A stretch of 17,235 bases of DNA. Source: CAZAQB01 sp964487155. Lineage in GTDB: Bacteria > Pseudomonadota > Gammaproteobacteria > Nitrococcales > Nitrococcaceae. Every line of letters begins with the position of its first letter. The first letter of the stretch is position 1. Positions 1-8,241 of this stretch are shown one piece after another. The translations under genes were made by a program, and so were the position numbers. The stretch is from the NCBI GenBank assembly GCA_964487155.1, contig CAZAQB010000068.1:1-17235 (forward strand), given 5' to 3'. Below the pieces are notes generated by a model, which did not search any database, was not told the DNA's origin, and was given only the letters and a program-made list of their open reading frames with translations.

Positions 1-12
1 CACATAACCTCG

Positions 13-119
13 TTGGACAAATCGCCGGCCGGTGATCTGCCTGGGCGCTGAGGCAGGCCGGTCGGCTGCTCACGCCAGCCGACATCTCCGACTACGGTGG
101 CCACACGGCCCGGCCGCTG
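13..119. repeat. Degenerate copy of a dispersed GTAG-hairpin repeat
   Basis: This stretch matches 12812-12982 of the same window over several blocks: a 'tggacaaa' start, 'ctgcctgggcg', a hairpin beginning GTCGGCTG, and the block 'ctacggtggccac' followed by 'cggcccggccgc'. The hairpin here has stem 61-68 pairing with 76-83 around a 7-nt loop. In the other copy the hairpin is preceded by GTAG, but here the four bases are GCCG. This copy also lacks a roughly 70-nt piece present in the other. It looks like an older, decayed member of a REP/BIME-type family, seen only by comparison within the window. Confidence 0.7.
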
Positions 120-150
120 GTGCGGGTTGGTATCTCGCCCTCTCCCCCGG

Positions 151-175
151 CCCCTCTCCCGCGAGGGGAGAGGGG
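151..175. repeat. GC-rich perfect hairpin downstream of the nuclease gene
   Basis: A perfect 10-bp stem (CCCCTCTCCC at 151-160 with its complement at 166-175) encloses a 5-nt loop. It lies 25 nt beyond the stop codon of the minus-strand nuclease gene, where a terminator could be. On the minus strand no run of T follows the stem, so a classical intrinsic terminator is not supported. It may be a repeat hairpin or may stabilise the 3' end of the transcript. Confidence 0.5.
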
Positions 176-199
176 GGGGAGGCGATCCGCAGAGACTCG

Positions 200-2836
200 C
201 TACCGCCGGCCGCGCAGTTCCTCGGCCAGCAGGTGCAGGAAGGTGAACAGGTCGCGGAAGTCCACCCGGCCGTTGCCGTTGAAATCGGCCTCCGCGTTGA
301 AGCGCCGCCGGCCCTCCCGGCTGCCCAGGGCCTTCACGAAGGCGCGGAAGTCGAGACGGTCGATGTCGCCGTCGCCGTCGAGGTCGCCCCGGCGGGCGGC
401 GAAGGCCAGCGCCGCGAGCAGCGGATCGTGGTCGCTGGCACGCTCCGGCAGCTCGGCGAACTCGCTGTTGACGTGGACGATGTCGAAGTGGGCGCCGTCC
501 GCCAGGTTGCCGCTCACCAGGATGTGGTCGAGGGTCTGGGAATTGCCCTGAAAGATGAAGCTGTAGCGCTCGTTCTCCGGCAGGCTCTCCACCAGGTTGG
601 TCAGGCTGGCCCCCAGGATGTCCCGCACCGGGGAGACGAACTCGAACTCGTTCAGGTCCCCCAGCACCACCACCCGGGCTCCCGGGTCGGCAGCCCGCAG
701 CTCATCGACGAAGGCCGCCACGGCGGTGGCCTGGGCCTGGCGCTCGTCCAGCGAGCCGTTCACCGTGGGGTCTTCCTGGCGCGCCTCGAAGGGCTGTTCG
801 ACGCCGAGGATCGGCGCGCTGCCGCCCTTGGACGACAGGTGGTTGTTGACCACGGTCACCCGCCGGCCCTGGAACTCGAACTCGGCCGCCAGGGGGATGC
901 GCCCGCCGAAGAACGGGTTGGCCGGGTTGATCGCCTGATCCGCCGGGTCGGTCAGCGTCCGCACCGAGCCCTCCACCAGGCTCACCCGGGCCGGGTTGTA
1001 GAGGAACGCCACCCGGATGTTGCCGCCGGGCTGGCCGCCCACCGGGCTCGCGGCGTTGCCGCCCGCGTCGATGAAGGCCGGCACCAGGCCGGGGGTGTCG
1101 ATGAAGGCGTATTCCGGCCCGCCGGCTGCGACGATGGCGTCCACCAGGGTCTGCAGGGTCAGGTCGGCGGCCGCCACATCGGTGATCTCGGCGCCGTCGT
1201 TGTCCTGGATCTCCTGCAGGGCCACCAGGTCCGGCGTGTCCAGGGCGCTGACGATGTGGCCGGCGATGGCGGCGAACCGGCCCAGGCCGACATCGTCGTC
1301 GATCTCGTCCGCGTCCTGGCGGTTGACGTTGGCGAGCTGCTCCACCACCGGATCCAGGTTCAGGACGTTGTAGCTCGCCACGGTCAGCTCGCCCTCAGCG
1401 GCCAGCAACTCGGCGGTCTCCGGCACCAGGCCCTGGGGCACGGCGCTGAACGCCTCGGTGGGGTGGATCTGGAAGTTGCCGAAGTCGTAGCTCACCACGC
1501 CGGTGACGTTGCCGAGCATGGCGCCCACGTCCACCGCCGGGAACTCAAAGCCGGGCAGGATGCCGCTGTCGGCGTCAATCTGCACCTTCTCGGGGTTGAA
1601 GTCCGCCGGGCTGATGTTGAGGCTGCCCCGCAGGCTCAGGCCGGTGGCGCCGGCGCCGTTGTCCACCACCGAGAAGATCTCGCCGAAGCGGTTGGTGGGG
1701 GCCACCGCCAGGGCCGCGGGGGCGGTCACCCGCATCGACTCCAGGGACTCGAAGTAGTCGATGCCGTCGGTGGCGGGATCGAAGCTCGCGAAGGCGTCGT
1801 CGTCGATGTTCTCGGCGGGCAGCGGCCGTCCGCCCAGGCCCAGCAGCACGGGCTCTGGCAGGGGATTGCCGCTGGAGACCACCTGCACCGCCGCCGGGAA
1901 GGCGATCTGGGTGCCGGAGAGATTGCCGGTGGCGGTGCCGCCGGGGGTGAACTCCGAGACGCTGCCGGTGATCCGCACCTGGTCGCCGACGCTCACGCCC
2001 GGGGCGCCGCCGGTGAAGATGAACAGCGCCTCGGAAGTGGCCGGGTCGCCGTCACCCACCGGATCCTGGACATAGAAGCCGTTGCTGTCCACGGCGGTGA
2101 CCACGCCGCTGGTGGTCACGCTCTGGCCGACCAGAGGCGAGCTGTGGCCCGCGCCCTGGATGGCGGCGATGGGCACCTCCTGGGTGGGATCGCCGCCGCC
2201 GTCCACCGACGCGGTGGGGGTGCCGGAGGGGGAGGGCTGGGGCGAGAACTCCAGCAGGCCCACGTCGGCGCCGCCGTCCACCAGACGGAAGAAGCCGGCG
2301 GGCAGGAAGCTGCCGTCCGGGCCCACGGTGAGGTCAGCGGTGATCAGGTCGCCGGCGATGTTGGCGATGTCATTGGCGCCGCCGTCGGTGACGAACACGC
2401 TGTTGCGCACCAGGGCGGTGGCAGTGGGGCCGTCCCGCAGGATGATGGTGTAGGAGCCGTTCTCGATGGCGTTGGCCGGCAGCGCCTGGTCGGCGGTGAC
2501 GGCGTAGGCCGCCTCGGTGCCGGCATTGGCCAGCAGATAGAAGCCGCCCTCGGCGATGGTGGTGCCGGCGGGGATGACATAGGGGCTCGCGGCGTCGGCC
2601 GCCCCGAAACCGGCGCCGTCGTCGCTGTCCCACAGTTCGATCTGCCAGCCGCCGATGTCGACAGTGCCGGGCCCGGTGTTGTAGAGCTCGATGTACTCGT
2701 TGTCGGTGCCGGTGGTGCTGCCCAGCACTTCGTTGAGCAGCACCTCGGCGGAGGCGGTGGATGTCATCAGGGCGGCCGCCAGGGCGCCCAGGGCCGCGGC
2801 GGCGCGCGGCGCGCGGGTGGAATCGACTGTATGCAC
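200..2836 (-). CDS. Secreted ExeM/NucH-type extracellular endonuclease with lamin-tail and dockerin-like domains
   Basis: An 878-residue protein expected to cleave extracellular DNA or RNA. Residues 1-30 form a signal peptide ending ASA before EVLLNE. Residues 31-150 look like a lamin-tail domain (LLNEV, NEYIELYNTG, GGWQIELWDSDDG). Residues about 220-320 look like the OB-fold region of ExeM/YhcR proteins (TSGVVTAVDSNGFYVQD). An endonuclease/exonuclease/phosphatase domain spans about 485-810, with ASYNVLNLDP, the metal-site glutamate in ALQEIQDND (about 541), NNHLSSKGG (about 665), GDLNEFE (about 725) and SDHDPLL (about 800). All active-site motifs are present. Residues 814-878 carry two EF-hand-like dockerin loops (DLDGDGDID and DFNGNGRVD). 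The start is GTG, 8 nt after a GGGAGG ribosome site at 2845-2850. The gene stands alone and diverges from the transporter. Function is inferred from family motifs. Confidence 0.93.
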   Translation of the reverse strand: MHTVDSTRAPRAAAALGALAAALMTSTASAEVLLNEVLGSTTGTDNEYIELYNTGPGTVDIGGWQIELWDSDDGAGFGAADAASPYVIPAGTTIAEGGFYLLANAGTEAAYAVTADQALPANAIENGSYTIILRDGPTATALVRNSVFVTDGGANDIANIAGDLITADLTVGPDGSFLPAGFFRLVDGGADVGLLEFSPQPSPSGTPTASVDGGGDPTQEVPIAAIQGAGHSSPLVGQSVTTSGVVTAVDSNGFYVQDPVGDGDPATSEALFIFTGGAPGVSVGDQVRITGSVSEFTPGGTATGNLSGTQIAFPAAVQVVSSGNPLPEPVLLGLGGRPLPAENIDDDAFASFDPATDGIDYFESLESMRVTAPAALAVAPTNRFGEIFSVVDNGAGATGLSLRGSLNISPADFNPEKVQIDADSGILPGFEFPAVDVGAMLGNVTGVVSYDFGNFQIHPTEAFSAVPQGLVPETAELLAAEGELTVASYNVLNLDPVVEQLANVNRQDADEIDDDVGLGRFAAIAGHIVSALDTPDLVALQEIQDNDGAEITDVAAADLTLQTLVDAIVAAGGPEYAFIDTPGLVPAFIDAGGNAASPVGGQPGGNIRVAFLYNPARVSLVEGSVRTLTDPADQAINPANPFFGGRIPLAAEFEFQGRRVTVVNNHLSSKGGSAPILGVEQPFEARQEDPTVNGSLDERQAQATAVAAFVDELRAADPGARVVVLGDLNEFEFVSPVRDILGASLTNLVESLPENERYSFIFQGNSQTLDHILVSGNLADGAHFDIVHVNSEFAELPERASDHDPLLAALAFAARRGDLDGDGDIDRLDFRAFVKALGSREGRRRFNAEADFNGNGRVDFRDLFTFLHLLAEELRGRR

Positions 2837-3092
2837 GGGGGGTGCCTCCCTCGGGGTGGTGTGGCCTCCGTGCCGCGGGGTTTGCAGGCCCCACGGGTGA
2901 GGCCCTCCTTCAAGCCCGCCACACTACGGAGCAGGCGTTACCTGCTGGTGAACGGGCGGTGACAGCACGCGGGCGACCAGCCAGTGATTTCCGGAACGGG
3001 GGGATGGGTCCGTCCTGCCAACCGGGTATGCTGTCGGCCATGGGAATGTGGCGGAATCCTGTCCCTGCAATGGCATTCGCCGAGGTACTCGC
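2837..3092. other. Divergent intergenic region between nuclease and transporter genes
   Basis: This 256-nt region separates two divergently transcribed genes and should hold promoters for both. I see no confident -35/-10 pair, operator palindrome or riboswitch. The only clear signals are the ribosome sites: GGGAGG for the nuclease (read on the minus strand at 2845-2850) and GAGGT at 3082-3086 for the transporter. Confidence 0.4.
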
Positions 3093-5633
3093 TTGAACCG
3101 GCCGGCGCTGCGCCCCGGCCGGCTGGCTTGGTGGCTCGCTGGTCTGGTCGCGGTGGCGCTGCTGGTGGGCCTGTGGCGCGCCGGCCCGGCCGGAGGGGGC
3201 GGCGTGCAGTTCACTGCCGCGGCCGGCGACCCGGCCCAGCGCCGGGGCGCCCTGGTGGACCAGGTCGTGTTCACCGAGGAATCCAACCCCGGCAAGGTGG
3301 TGGGCCAGATCGAGACCGGCGAGCGCCAGGTGCTGGCCCAGGGCGTCTCCAACCCCACCGTCTACCGCCAGCTGCGCAACTCCCGGCGGGCCGGATTCGA
3401 TCTCTCCTACGGCTCCTCGGTGGAACTGACCCTCAACCCGGCGGGGCCGGAGCTCGCCAACGGCCGCCTCAACCCGTTCGCCGTGCCGGCCATCCGGGAG
3501 GCCCTCAACTGGCTGGTGGACCGGCGCTACGTGGCCGACGAGCTCTACGGCGGTCTGGCGGTGCCGCGGGTGCTGCCGCTCAGCACCGCCTTCCCCGACT
3601 ACGCTCGCCTGGCCGCCACCGCCCGCCAGTTGGAACTGCGCTACCGCCACCGCCCGCAGCACGCCCGGCAGGTCATCGCCCGGGAACTGCGGGCCCTGGG
3701 GGCGGTGCAGCGCGACGGCCGCTGGCACCACGGCGGCGAGCCGGTGGTGATCACGGTGCTGATCCGCACCGAGGACACCCGCCGCCGGGTGGGGGACTAC
3801 GTCGCCAACCTGCTGGACGACCTGGGCCTTACCGCCGAGCGCCTGTACCGCACCGCCGAGCAGGCCGCGCCCCTGTGGCTCGCCAGCGACCCGGCGGCCG
3901 GGCGCTGGCATATCTACACCGGCGGCTGGGTATCCACGGTCATCAACCGCGACCAGGCCCAGAACTTCGCGGATTTCTACACGCCCCGGGGCCGTCCCTC
4001 GCCGCTGTGGCAGGCCTACCAGCCGGCCCCGGAGTTCGACGAGGTGGCCCAGCGCCTGCAGCGCCGGGACTACGCCAGCTGGGAAGAGCGCCAGGAGTTG
4101 ATGCGCGAGGCCCTGGCCCAGGCCATGGAAGACTCGGTGCGCATCTGGCTGGTGGACCAGCTCAACCTCTGGCCCCATGCAGCCGACGTGCAGCTCGCCA
4201 CGGATCTCGCGGGCGGTCTGGCCGGCGCCCGGCTGTGGCCCTACACCTTGCGCTACCGGGATCGGGTGGGCGGCTCCATGACCATCGCCGCCCCCACAGT
4301 GCTCACCGACCCCTGGAACCCGGTGGCCGGCACCAACTGGCTCTACGACATGATGATCATCCGGGCCACCCAGGACGCCCCGCTGCTGCCGGACCCCTTC
4401 ACCGGCCTGTACTGGCCCCAGCGCATCGCGGCGGCCCAGGTCACGGTGGTGGACACCGCCCCGGTGCGCCGCAGCCACGACTGGCTGACGCTCGACACCC
4501 GGCCCGAGATCGCGGTACCCGAGGACGCCTGGATAGCCTGGGACGTCGAGGCGAACCGCTTCGTCACCGTGGGCGAGGCCCACCCGGAAGGACTCACCGC
4601 CCGCACCCGCACCCGGCTGCGCTACCAGGACGGCTACCTGGAGCGGCGCTGGCACGACGGCGCGCCGGTGTCCGTCGCCGATCTGGTGATCCCCTACATC
4701 CTGCAGTTCGTGCGCGCCGACCAGGCGAGCCCGCTCTACGACCGCAGCCACGCCCCCACCTTCGCCACCTTCGAGCGCCACTTCCGGGGCTGGCGCATCG
4801 TCTCCCGGGAGCCCCTGGTGGTCGAGGTCTACAGCGACCAGATCTTCCCCGATGCCGAGACCATCGTCGCCGCCCGGGCGCCCTCGACGCTGCCCTGGCA
4901 TCTGCTGTCTCTGGGGGTTCGGGCGGAGGTCGCCGGTGAGCTGGCGTTCTCCTCGGACAAGGCCGACCGCCGGCAGATCACCTGGCTGAGCCTGGTGTCC
5001 GGGCCCAGCCTCGGGGTGCTGGACCGCCACCTGGAGCAGGCCCGCACTGAGGGCTACGTGCCGTTCCGGGAGACCCTGGATCCGCTGCTCGCCGAGGGCG
5101 AGGCCGAGGCCCGCTACGCGGCCCTGGCGGGCTGGCGTGGCCAGCGTGGCCACTACTGGGTGGGGGACGGGCCGCTCTACCTGCACTCGGTCTACCCGGT
5201 GGAGGGGGCCCTGGTGATGCGCCACTATCCGGACTTTCCGGATCCGGGGGACAAGTGGCTGCGCTTCACCGAGCCGCGCATCCCCGAGCTGACCCTGGAC
5301 GGCCCGCTGACCGTCACCGGCGCCGGCCTGGCGACCTTCATCCTGGACGTGACCTTCCAGTCCGAGCCCTACCCGGCGCAGGGCATCGCCGCGGTGGAGT
5401 ACCTGCTGTTCGACGCCGCCGGTGACCGGGTGGCGGCGGGCGACGCCGAACCGGTGGCCCCAGGCCGCTGGGAAGTGCGGCTGGACGCCGAGCAGGTCGC
5501 GGCGCTCGGCAGCGGCGCCAACCGACTGGAAGTGACCGTGCGCTCCGAGTGGGTGGCCCTGCCCCGGTTCGCCTCCCAGGTGTTCGCCACCGTGCCGGCG
5601 CGCGAGGCGGCGAACGCGGGGGCAGGGCAGTGA
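3093..5633 (+). CDS. Extended family 5 ABC transporter substrate-binding protein
   Basis: Periplasmic ligand-binding subunit of a peptide/nickel-type importer, 846 residues against roughly 500-600 for DppA/OppA. I chose the TTG at 3093 because GAGGT lies 6 nt upstream; an ATG at 3048 adds 15 residues but has no good ribosome site. Residues about 9-28 (LAWWLAGLVAVALLVGLW) form a signal or anchor segment. Family hallmarks are IREALNWLVDRRYVADELYGG-type sequence at about 133-154, and WHDGAPVSVADLV at about 520-532. In ordinary members the WHDG motif comes first, so the order here is reversed. The repeated features DPWNPVAGTNW and FSSDKAD fit a long subfamily that I recall in archaea and Chloroflexi. 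From about 730 to the end is a beta-rich, Ig-like tail. The stop overlaps the start of the next gene. The ligand cannot be read from sequence. Confidence 0.92.
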   Translation: MNRPALRPGRLAWWLAGLVAVALLVGLWRAGPAGGGGVQFTAAAGDPAQRRGALVDQVVFTEESNPGKVVGQIETGERQVLAQGVSNPTVYRQLRNSRRAGFDLSYGSSVELTLNPAGPELANGRLNPFAVPAIREALNWLVDRRYVADELYGGLAVPRVLPLSTAFPDYARLAATARQLELRYRHRPQHARQVIARELRALGAVQRDGRWHHGGEPVVITVLIRTEDTRRRVGDYVANLLDDLGLTAERLYRTAEQAAPLWLASDPAAGRWHIYTGGWVSTVINRDQAQNFADFYTPRGRPSPLWQAYQPAPEFDEVAQRLQRRDYASWEERQELMREALAQAMEDSVRIWLVDQLNLWPHAADVQLATDLAGGLAGARLWPYTLRYRDRVGGSMTIAAPTVLTDPWNPVAGTNWLYDMMIIRATQDAPLLPDPFTGLYWPQRIAAAQVTVVDTAPVRRSHDWLTLDTRPEIAVPEDAWIAWDVEANRFVTVGEAHPEGLTARTRTRLRYQDGYLERRWHDGAPVSVADLVIPYILQFVRADQASPLYDRSHAPTFATFERHFRGWRIVSREPLVVEVYSDQIFPDAETIVAARAPSTLPWHLLSLGVRAEVAGELAFSSDKADRRQITWLSLVSGPSLGVLDRHLEQARTEGYVPFRETLDPLLAEGEAEARYAALAGWRGQRGHYWVGDGPLYLHSVYPVEGALVMRHYPDFPDPGDKWLRFTEPRIPELTLDGPLTVTGAGLATFILDVTFQSEPYPAQGIAAVEYLLFDAAGDRVAAGDAEPVAPGRWEVRLDAEQVAALGSGANRLEVTVRSEWVALPRFASQVFATVPAREAANAGAGQ

Positions 5634-6724
5634 CCGCGGGGGCGCCAGGGGGACTGGCCCGGGATGCCGGGCGGCTTTCGCTATTCGTGGTGCGGCGGGT
5701 GGCGGCGCTGCTGTTCACGGTGCTGGTGGGGGTCTACGTCACCATCCTCATCGCCAACATGGGCGGCCGGGTGGATGAGCTGCGCCGGCTGCAGATCCAG
5801 AGCACCGTGGCCGAGCAGGTGCGGGCCGACCCGGCCTTCGGCGACATGAGCCTGGCCGAGCGCAACGCGCTGATCGACGAGCGGGTGGCGCTGCAGGTGG
5901 AGCGCCTGAACCTGGACGAGCCCTTCATCTGGCGCAGCTTCGACTACCTGAACCAGGCCATGCGCCTGAACCTCGGCCGGGCCGAGCAGATGACCAGCGA
6001 CCGCGGATCGCGCCGGGTCTACGACATCATCACCGAGCGCCTGCCGGCTACCCTGCTGCTGTTCGGCACCGCCAACCTGCTGGTGTTCTTCACCTCGGTG
6101 TACATCGCCCTGCGCCTGTCCCGGCGCTACGCCAGCGCCCTGGACCGGGCGGTGATCGGCCTCGCCCCAAGCTCGGCGGCGCCGGGCTGGTTCTACGGCA
6201 TCTTCCTGATCCTGGTGTTCGCCTTCGTCACGCCGCTGCTGCCCGCCGGGGGCATGGTGGCGGTGCCGCCGCCGGAGGGTGGCCTCGCCTACGCCGGCAG
6301 CGTGCTGCGCCACATGGTACTGCCGCTGGCGGCCATGTTTGTCTCGCAGATCTTCATCTCCATCTACTCCTGGCGGACATTCTTCCTGATCCACTCCAGC
6401 GAGGACTACGTGGAGATGGCCCGGGCCAAGGGCCTGCCCGAGCGGCGCATCGAGAACCGCTACGTGCTGCGCCCCACCCTGGCGCCCATCGTCACCAGCT
6501 TCCTGCTGATGCTGATCGCGCTTTGGAGCGGCGCCATCATCCTGGAGCAGGTATTCAACTGGCCGGGCCTGGGCACGCTGCTGTTCCAGGCCATCGGCCT
6601 GCGGGACACGCCGGTGATCCTCGGCGGCGTGGTGATCTTCGCCTACCTGCTGGCCGCCACCGTGTTCCTGCTGGACATCCTCTACGCGCTGCTGGACCCG
6701 CGGGTGCGGGTGGGGCCGGACTGA
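5630..6724 (+). CDS. DppB-type ABC transporter permease
   Basis: First channel-forming subunit of the importer, 364 residues. The GTG start at 5630 overlaps the TGA of the binding-protein gene (GTGA), the expected arrangement for coupled translation; the frame is open upstream to 5549 but that part overlaps the binding-protein gene. The first membrane helix (about 22-42, VAALLFTVLVGVYVTILIANM) is followed by a periplasmic loop to about 135, a normal layout for DppB. Further helices follow, among them LLLFGTANLLVFFTSVYIAL and GWFYGIFLILVFAFV. The cytoplasmic EAA loop that docks on the ATPases is at about 258-285 (YVEMARAKGLPERRIENRYV, then LRPTLAP). The end matches the family (ILYALLDPRVR). 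It is followed by an unusual repeat-bearing gap before the second permease. Confidence 0.93.
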   Translation: MTAGAPGGLARDAGRLSLFVVRRVAALLFTVLVGVYVTILIANMGGRVDELRRLQIQSTVAEQVRADPAFGDMSLAERNALIDERVALQVERLNLDEPFIWRSFDYLNQAMRLNLGRAEQMTSDRGSRRVYDIITERLPATLLLFGTANLLVFFTSVYIALRLSRRYASALDRAVIGLAPSSAAPGWFYGIFLILVFAFVTPLLPAGGMVAVPPPEGGLAYAGSVLRHMVLPLAAMFVSQIFISIYSWRTFFLIHSSEDYVEMARAKGLPERRIENRYVLRPTLAPIVTSFLLMLIALWSGAIILEQVFNWPGLGTLLFQAIGLRDTPVILGGVVIFAYLLAATVFLLDILYALLDPRVRVGPD

Positions 6725-6731
6725 AGAATTA

Positions 6732-6881
6732 GCCGCGAAATGGACGCGAAATACACGCGAATGAAGAGAATAGTTACTGGGTCGCTGACCAGAGCCGGGG
6801 TATCTGTCGCTCCCGGGTGGTTTCACACCTACAGCACCAACACTCGCTTATCTCGTGTCCATTTCGCGTCCATTTCGCGGC
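6732..6881. repeat. Inverted repeat of 11-nt units between the two permease genes
   Basis: Two arms (6732-6760 and 6853-6881) are inverted copies matching at 26 of 29 positions, with the first 21 identical. The left arm is built of three 11-nt units that each begin CGCGAA (6734, 6745 and 6756); the right arm has the same period on the other strand. The 92 nt between the arms look non-coding. Sequences of this CGCGAA(A)TGGA type recur between genes of many bacteria, so this is probably a dispersed repeat or a small non-autonomous element. It is the only break in an otherwise overlapping operon. Confidence 0.85.
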
Positions 6882-6909
6882 CAGAACTGCCTTTCCATGA
6901 GGGCCGGGT

Positions 6910-8241
6910 ATGAGCCGCTGGGCCGCCGGGCTGCGCCAGCTGCGGGAATACCCCTCGGCGGTGGTGGGGGCGGCGCTGATCCTGCTGCTGGTGGGCATCT
7001 CGTTGTACGCGGTGATCGCCATCCCCTACGGTGAGGCCCTGCAGCGCTGGCGGGGCGGGGACGCCTGGCTACACAACCCGGTGAATGCCGGCCCGGTGTG
7101 GCTGGACCGCATCACCGGCGGCAACCTGCCGCAGACTTTTACCGTGGCCGCGGACTCCGCGGCGGCCGACGCCGACCCCTTTCGCGGCGGCCGGCGGCTG
7201 CGCATGCCCTTGGAGTTCGATTACCAGTCAGAGGGTTTTCCCAGCGAGTTGAACCTGTTTCTTGAGTCAGGTTCCGTCCGGCGCCAGGCTTTCGTGCGGC
7301 TCACCTGGCACCCGCCGGACGGCCGGGAGATCCCGCTGGGCAGCCATCAGATGGGCGGCGCGCAGCGCATCGCCCTGTCCCAGGACTGGGACCTGCAGCG
7401 CCGGCTGGGGGCCGCCCCCCACATCGCCCTGTTCGCGGCGCCGGACGGCACGGACCCACAGCGACCCCAGGCCGGCACCTACCGTCTGGTCATCGACGCC
7501 ATTCAGTTCGAGGAAGACGCCACCCTGGACGCCGAACTGGTGGTCTATGGCCAGGTTCATGGCCTGGCGGGCACCGACCACCTGCGCCGGGACCTCTCCC
7601 TGGCGCTGCTCTGGGGCACCCCCATCGCGCTTGCCTTCGGCCTGCTGGCCACCGTGGGCACCACGGTCACCACCCTGGTGATCGCCGCCGCCGGGGTCTG
7701 GTACCGGGGCTGGGTGGACGCCCTGATCCAGCGCCTCACCGAGGTGAACATGATCCTGCCCCTGCTGCCGGTGCTGGTGATGGTGGGCACGCTGTACTCC
7801 ACCGGTATCTGGGTGATGCTGGGGGTGGTCATCGCGCTTGGCATCTTCAGCGCCGGCATCAAGATGTACCGGGCCATGCTGCTGCCGATCCGCGAGGCCC
7901 CCTACGTGGAGGCCGCCCGGGCCTACGGCGCCAGCAATGGCCGCATCATCATGCGCTACATGATCCCCCGGGTGCTGCCGGTGCTGATTCCCAACTTCGT
8001 CACCCTGATCCCCACCTTCGTGTTCCTGGAGGCGTCCCTGGCGCTGCTCGGCCTGGGGGATCCCTCCCTGCCCACCTGGGGCAAGGTGCTCAACGACGCC
8101 CAGGACCAGAGCGCGCTCTACCACGGCTTCTACTACTGGGTGCTGGAGCCGGCGGCGCTGCTGATGCTCACCGGGCTGGGCTTCGCCATGCTGGGCTTCG
8201 CCCTGGACCGGGTGTTCAATCCGCGGCTGAGGTCGGTATGA
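6910..8241 (+). CDS. DppC-type ABC transporter permease with a large periplasmic insertion
   Basis: Second channel subunit, 443 residues against about 300 for ordinary DppC. ATG follows GAGGG at 6899-6903 with a 6-nt spacer. Helix 1 lies at about 17-37 (SAVVGAALILLLVGISLYAV). The family's GTD-x-x-x-RD motif, which normally sits soon after helix 1, occurs only at residue 221 (GTDHLRRDLSLALLWG). The intervening 160-170 residues are beta-rich and polar (for example PLEFDYQSEGFPSELNLFLE and GTYRLVIDAIQFEEDATLD), suggesting an extra jelly-roll-like domain in the periplasm. After the motif the protein is typical: several helices, the EAA loop at about 332-357 (YVEAARAYGASNGRIIMRYM), and FLEASLALLGLGDPSLPTWG. 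It overlaps the next gene by 4 nt (ATGA). The insertion probably contacts the oversized binding protein; that is inference. Confidence 0.92.
   Translation: MSRWAAGLRQLREYPSAVVGAALILLLVGISLYAVIAIPYGEALQRWRGGDAWLHNPVNAGPVWLDRITGGNLPQTFTVAADSAAADADPFRGGRRLRMPLEFDYQSEGFPSELNLFLESGSVRRQAFVRLTWHPPDGREIPLGSHQMGGAQRIALSQDWDLQRRLGAAPHIALFAAPDGTDPQRPQAGTYRLVIDAIQFEEDATLDAELVVYGQVHGLAGTDHLRRDLSLALLWGTPIALAFGLLATVGTTVTTLVIAAAGVWYRGWVDALIQRLTEVNMILPLLPVLVMVGTLYSTGIWVMLGVVIALGIFSAGIKMYRAMLLPIREAPYVEAARAYGASNGRIIMRYMIPRVLPVLIPNFVTLIPTFVFLEASLALLGLGDPSLPTWGKVLNDAQDQSALYHGFYYWVLEPAALLMLTGLGFAMLGFALDRVFNPRLRSV

Noticed and set aside
32..2962. Plus-strand open frame of 976 codons across the nuclease gene
   Set aside because: It is antisense to a gene with clear domains, is dominated by G, A, H, V, R and Q in low-complexity order, and has no family motif. 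Long antisense frames are expected in GC-rich DNA.
3048..3092. ATG at 3048 as start of the binding protein
   Set aside because: It lacks a well-placed ribosome site and adds a cysteine-containing 15-residue stretch before a typical positively charged signal segment; TTG at 3093 has GAGGT at the right distance. It remains possible.
2910..5225. Minus-strand open frame of 771 codons across the binding-protein gene
   Set aside because: Same pattern: antisense to a recognised gene, composition typical of reversed GC-rich codons, no motif.
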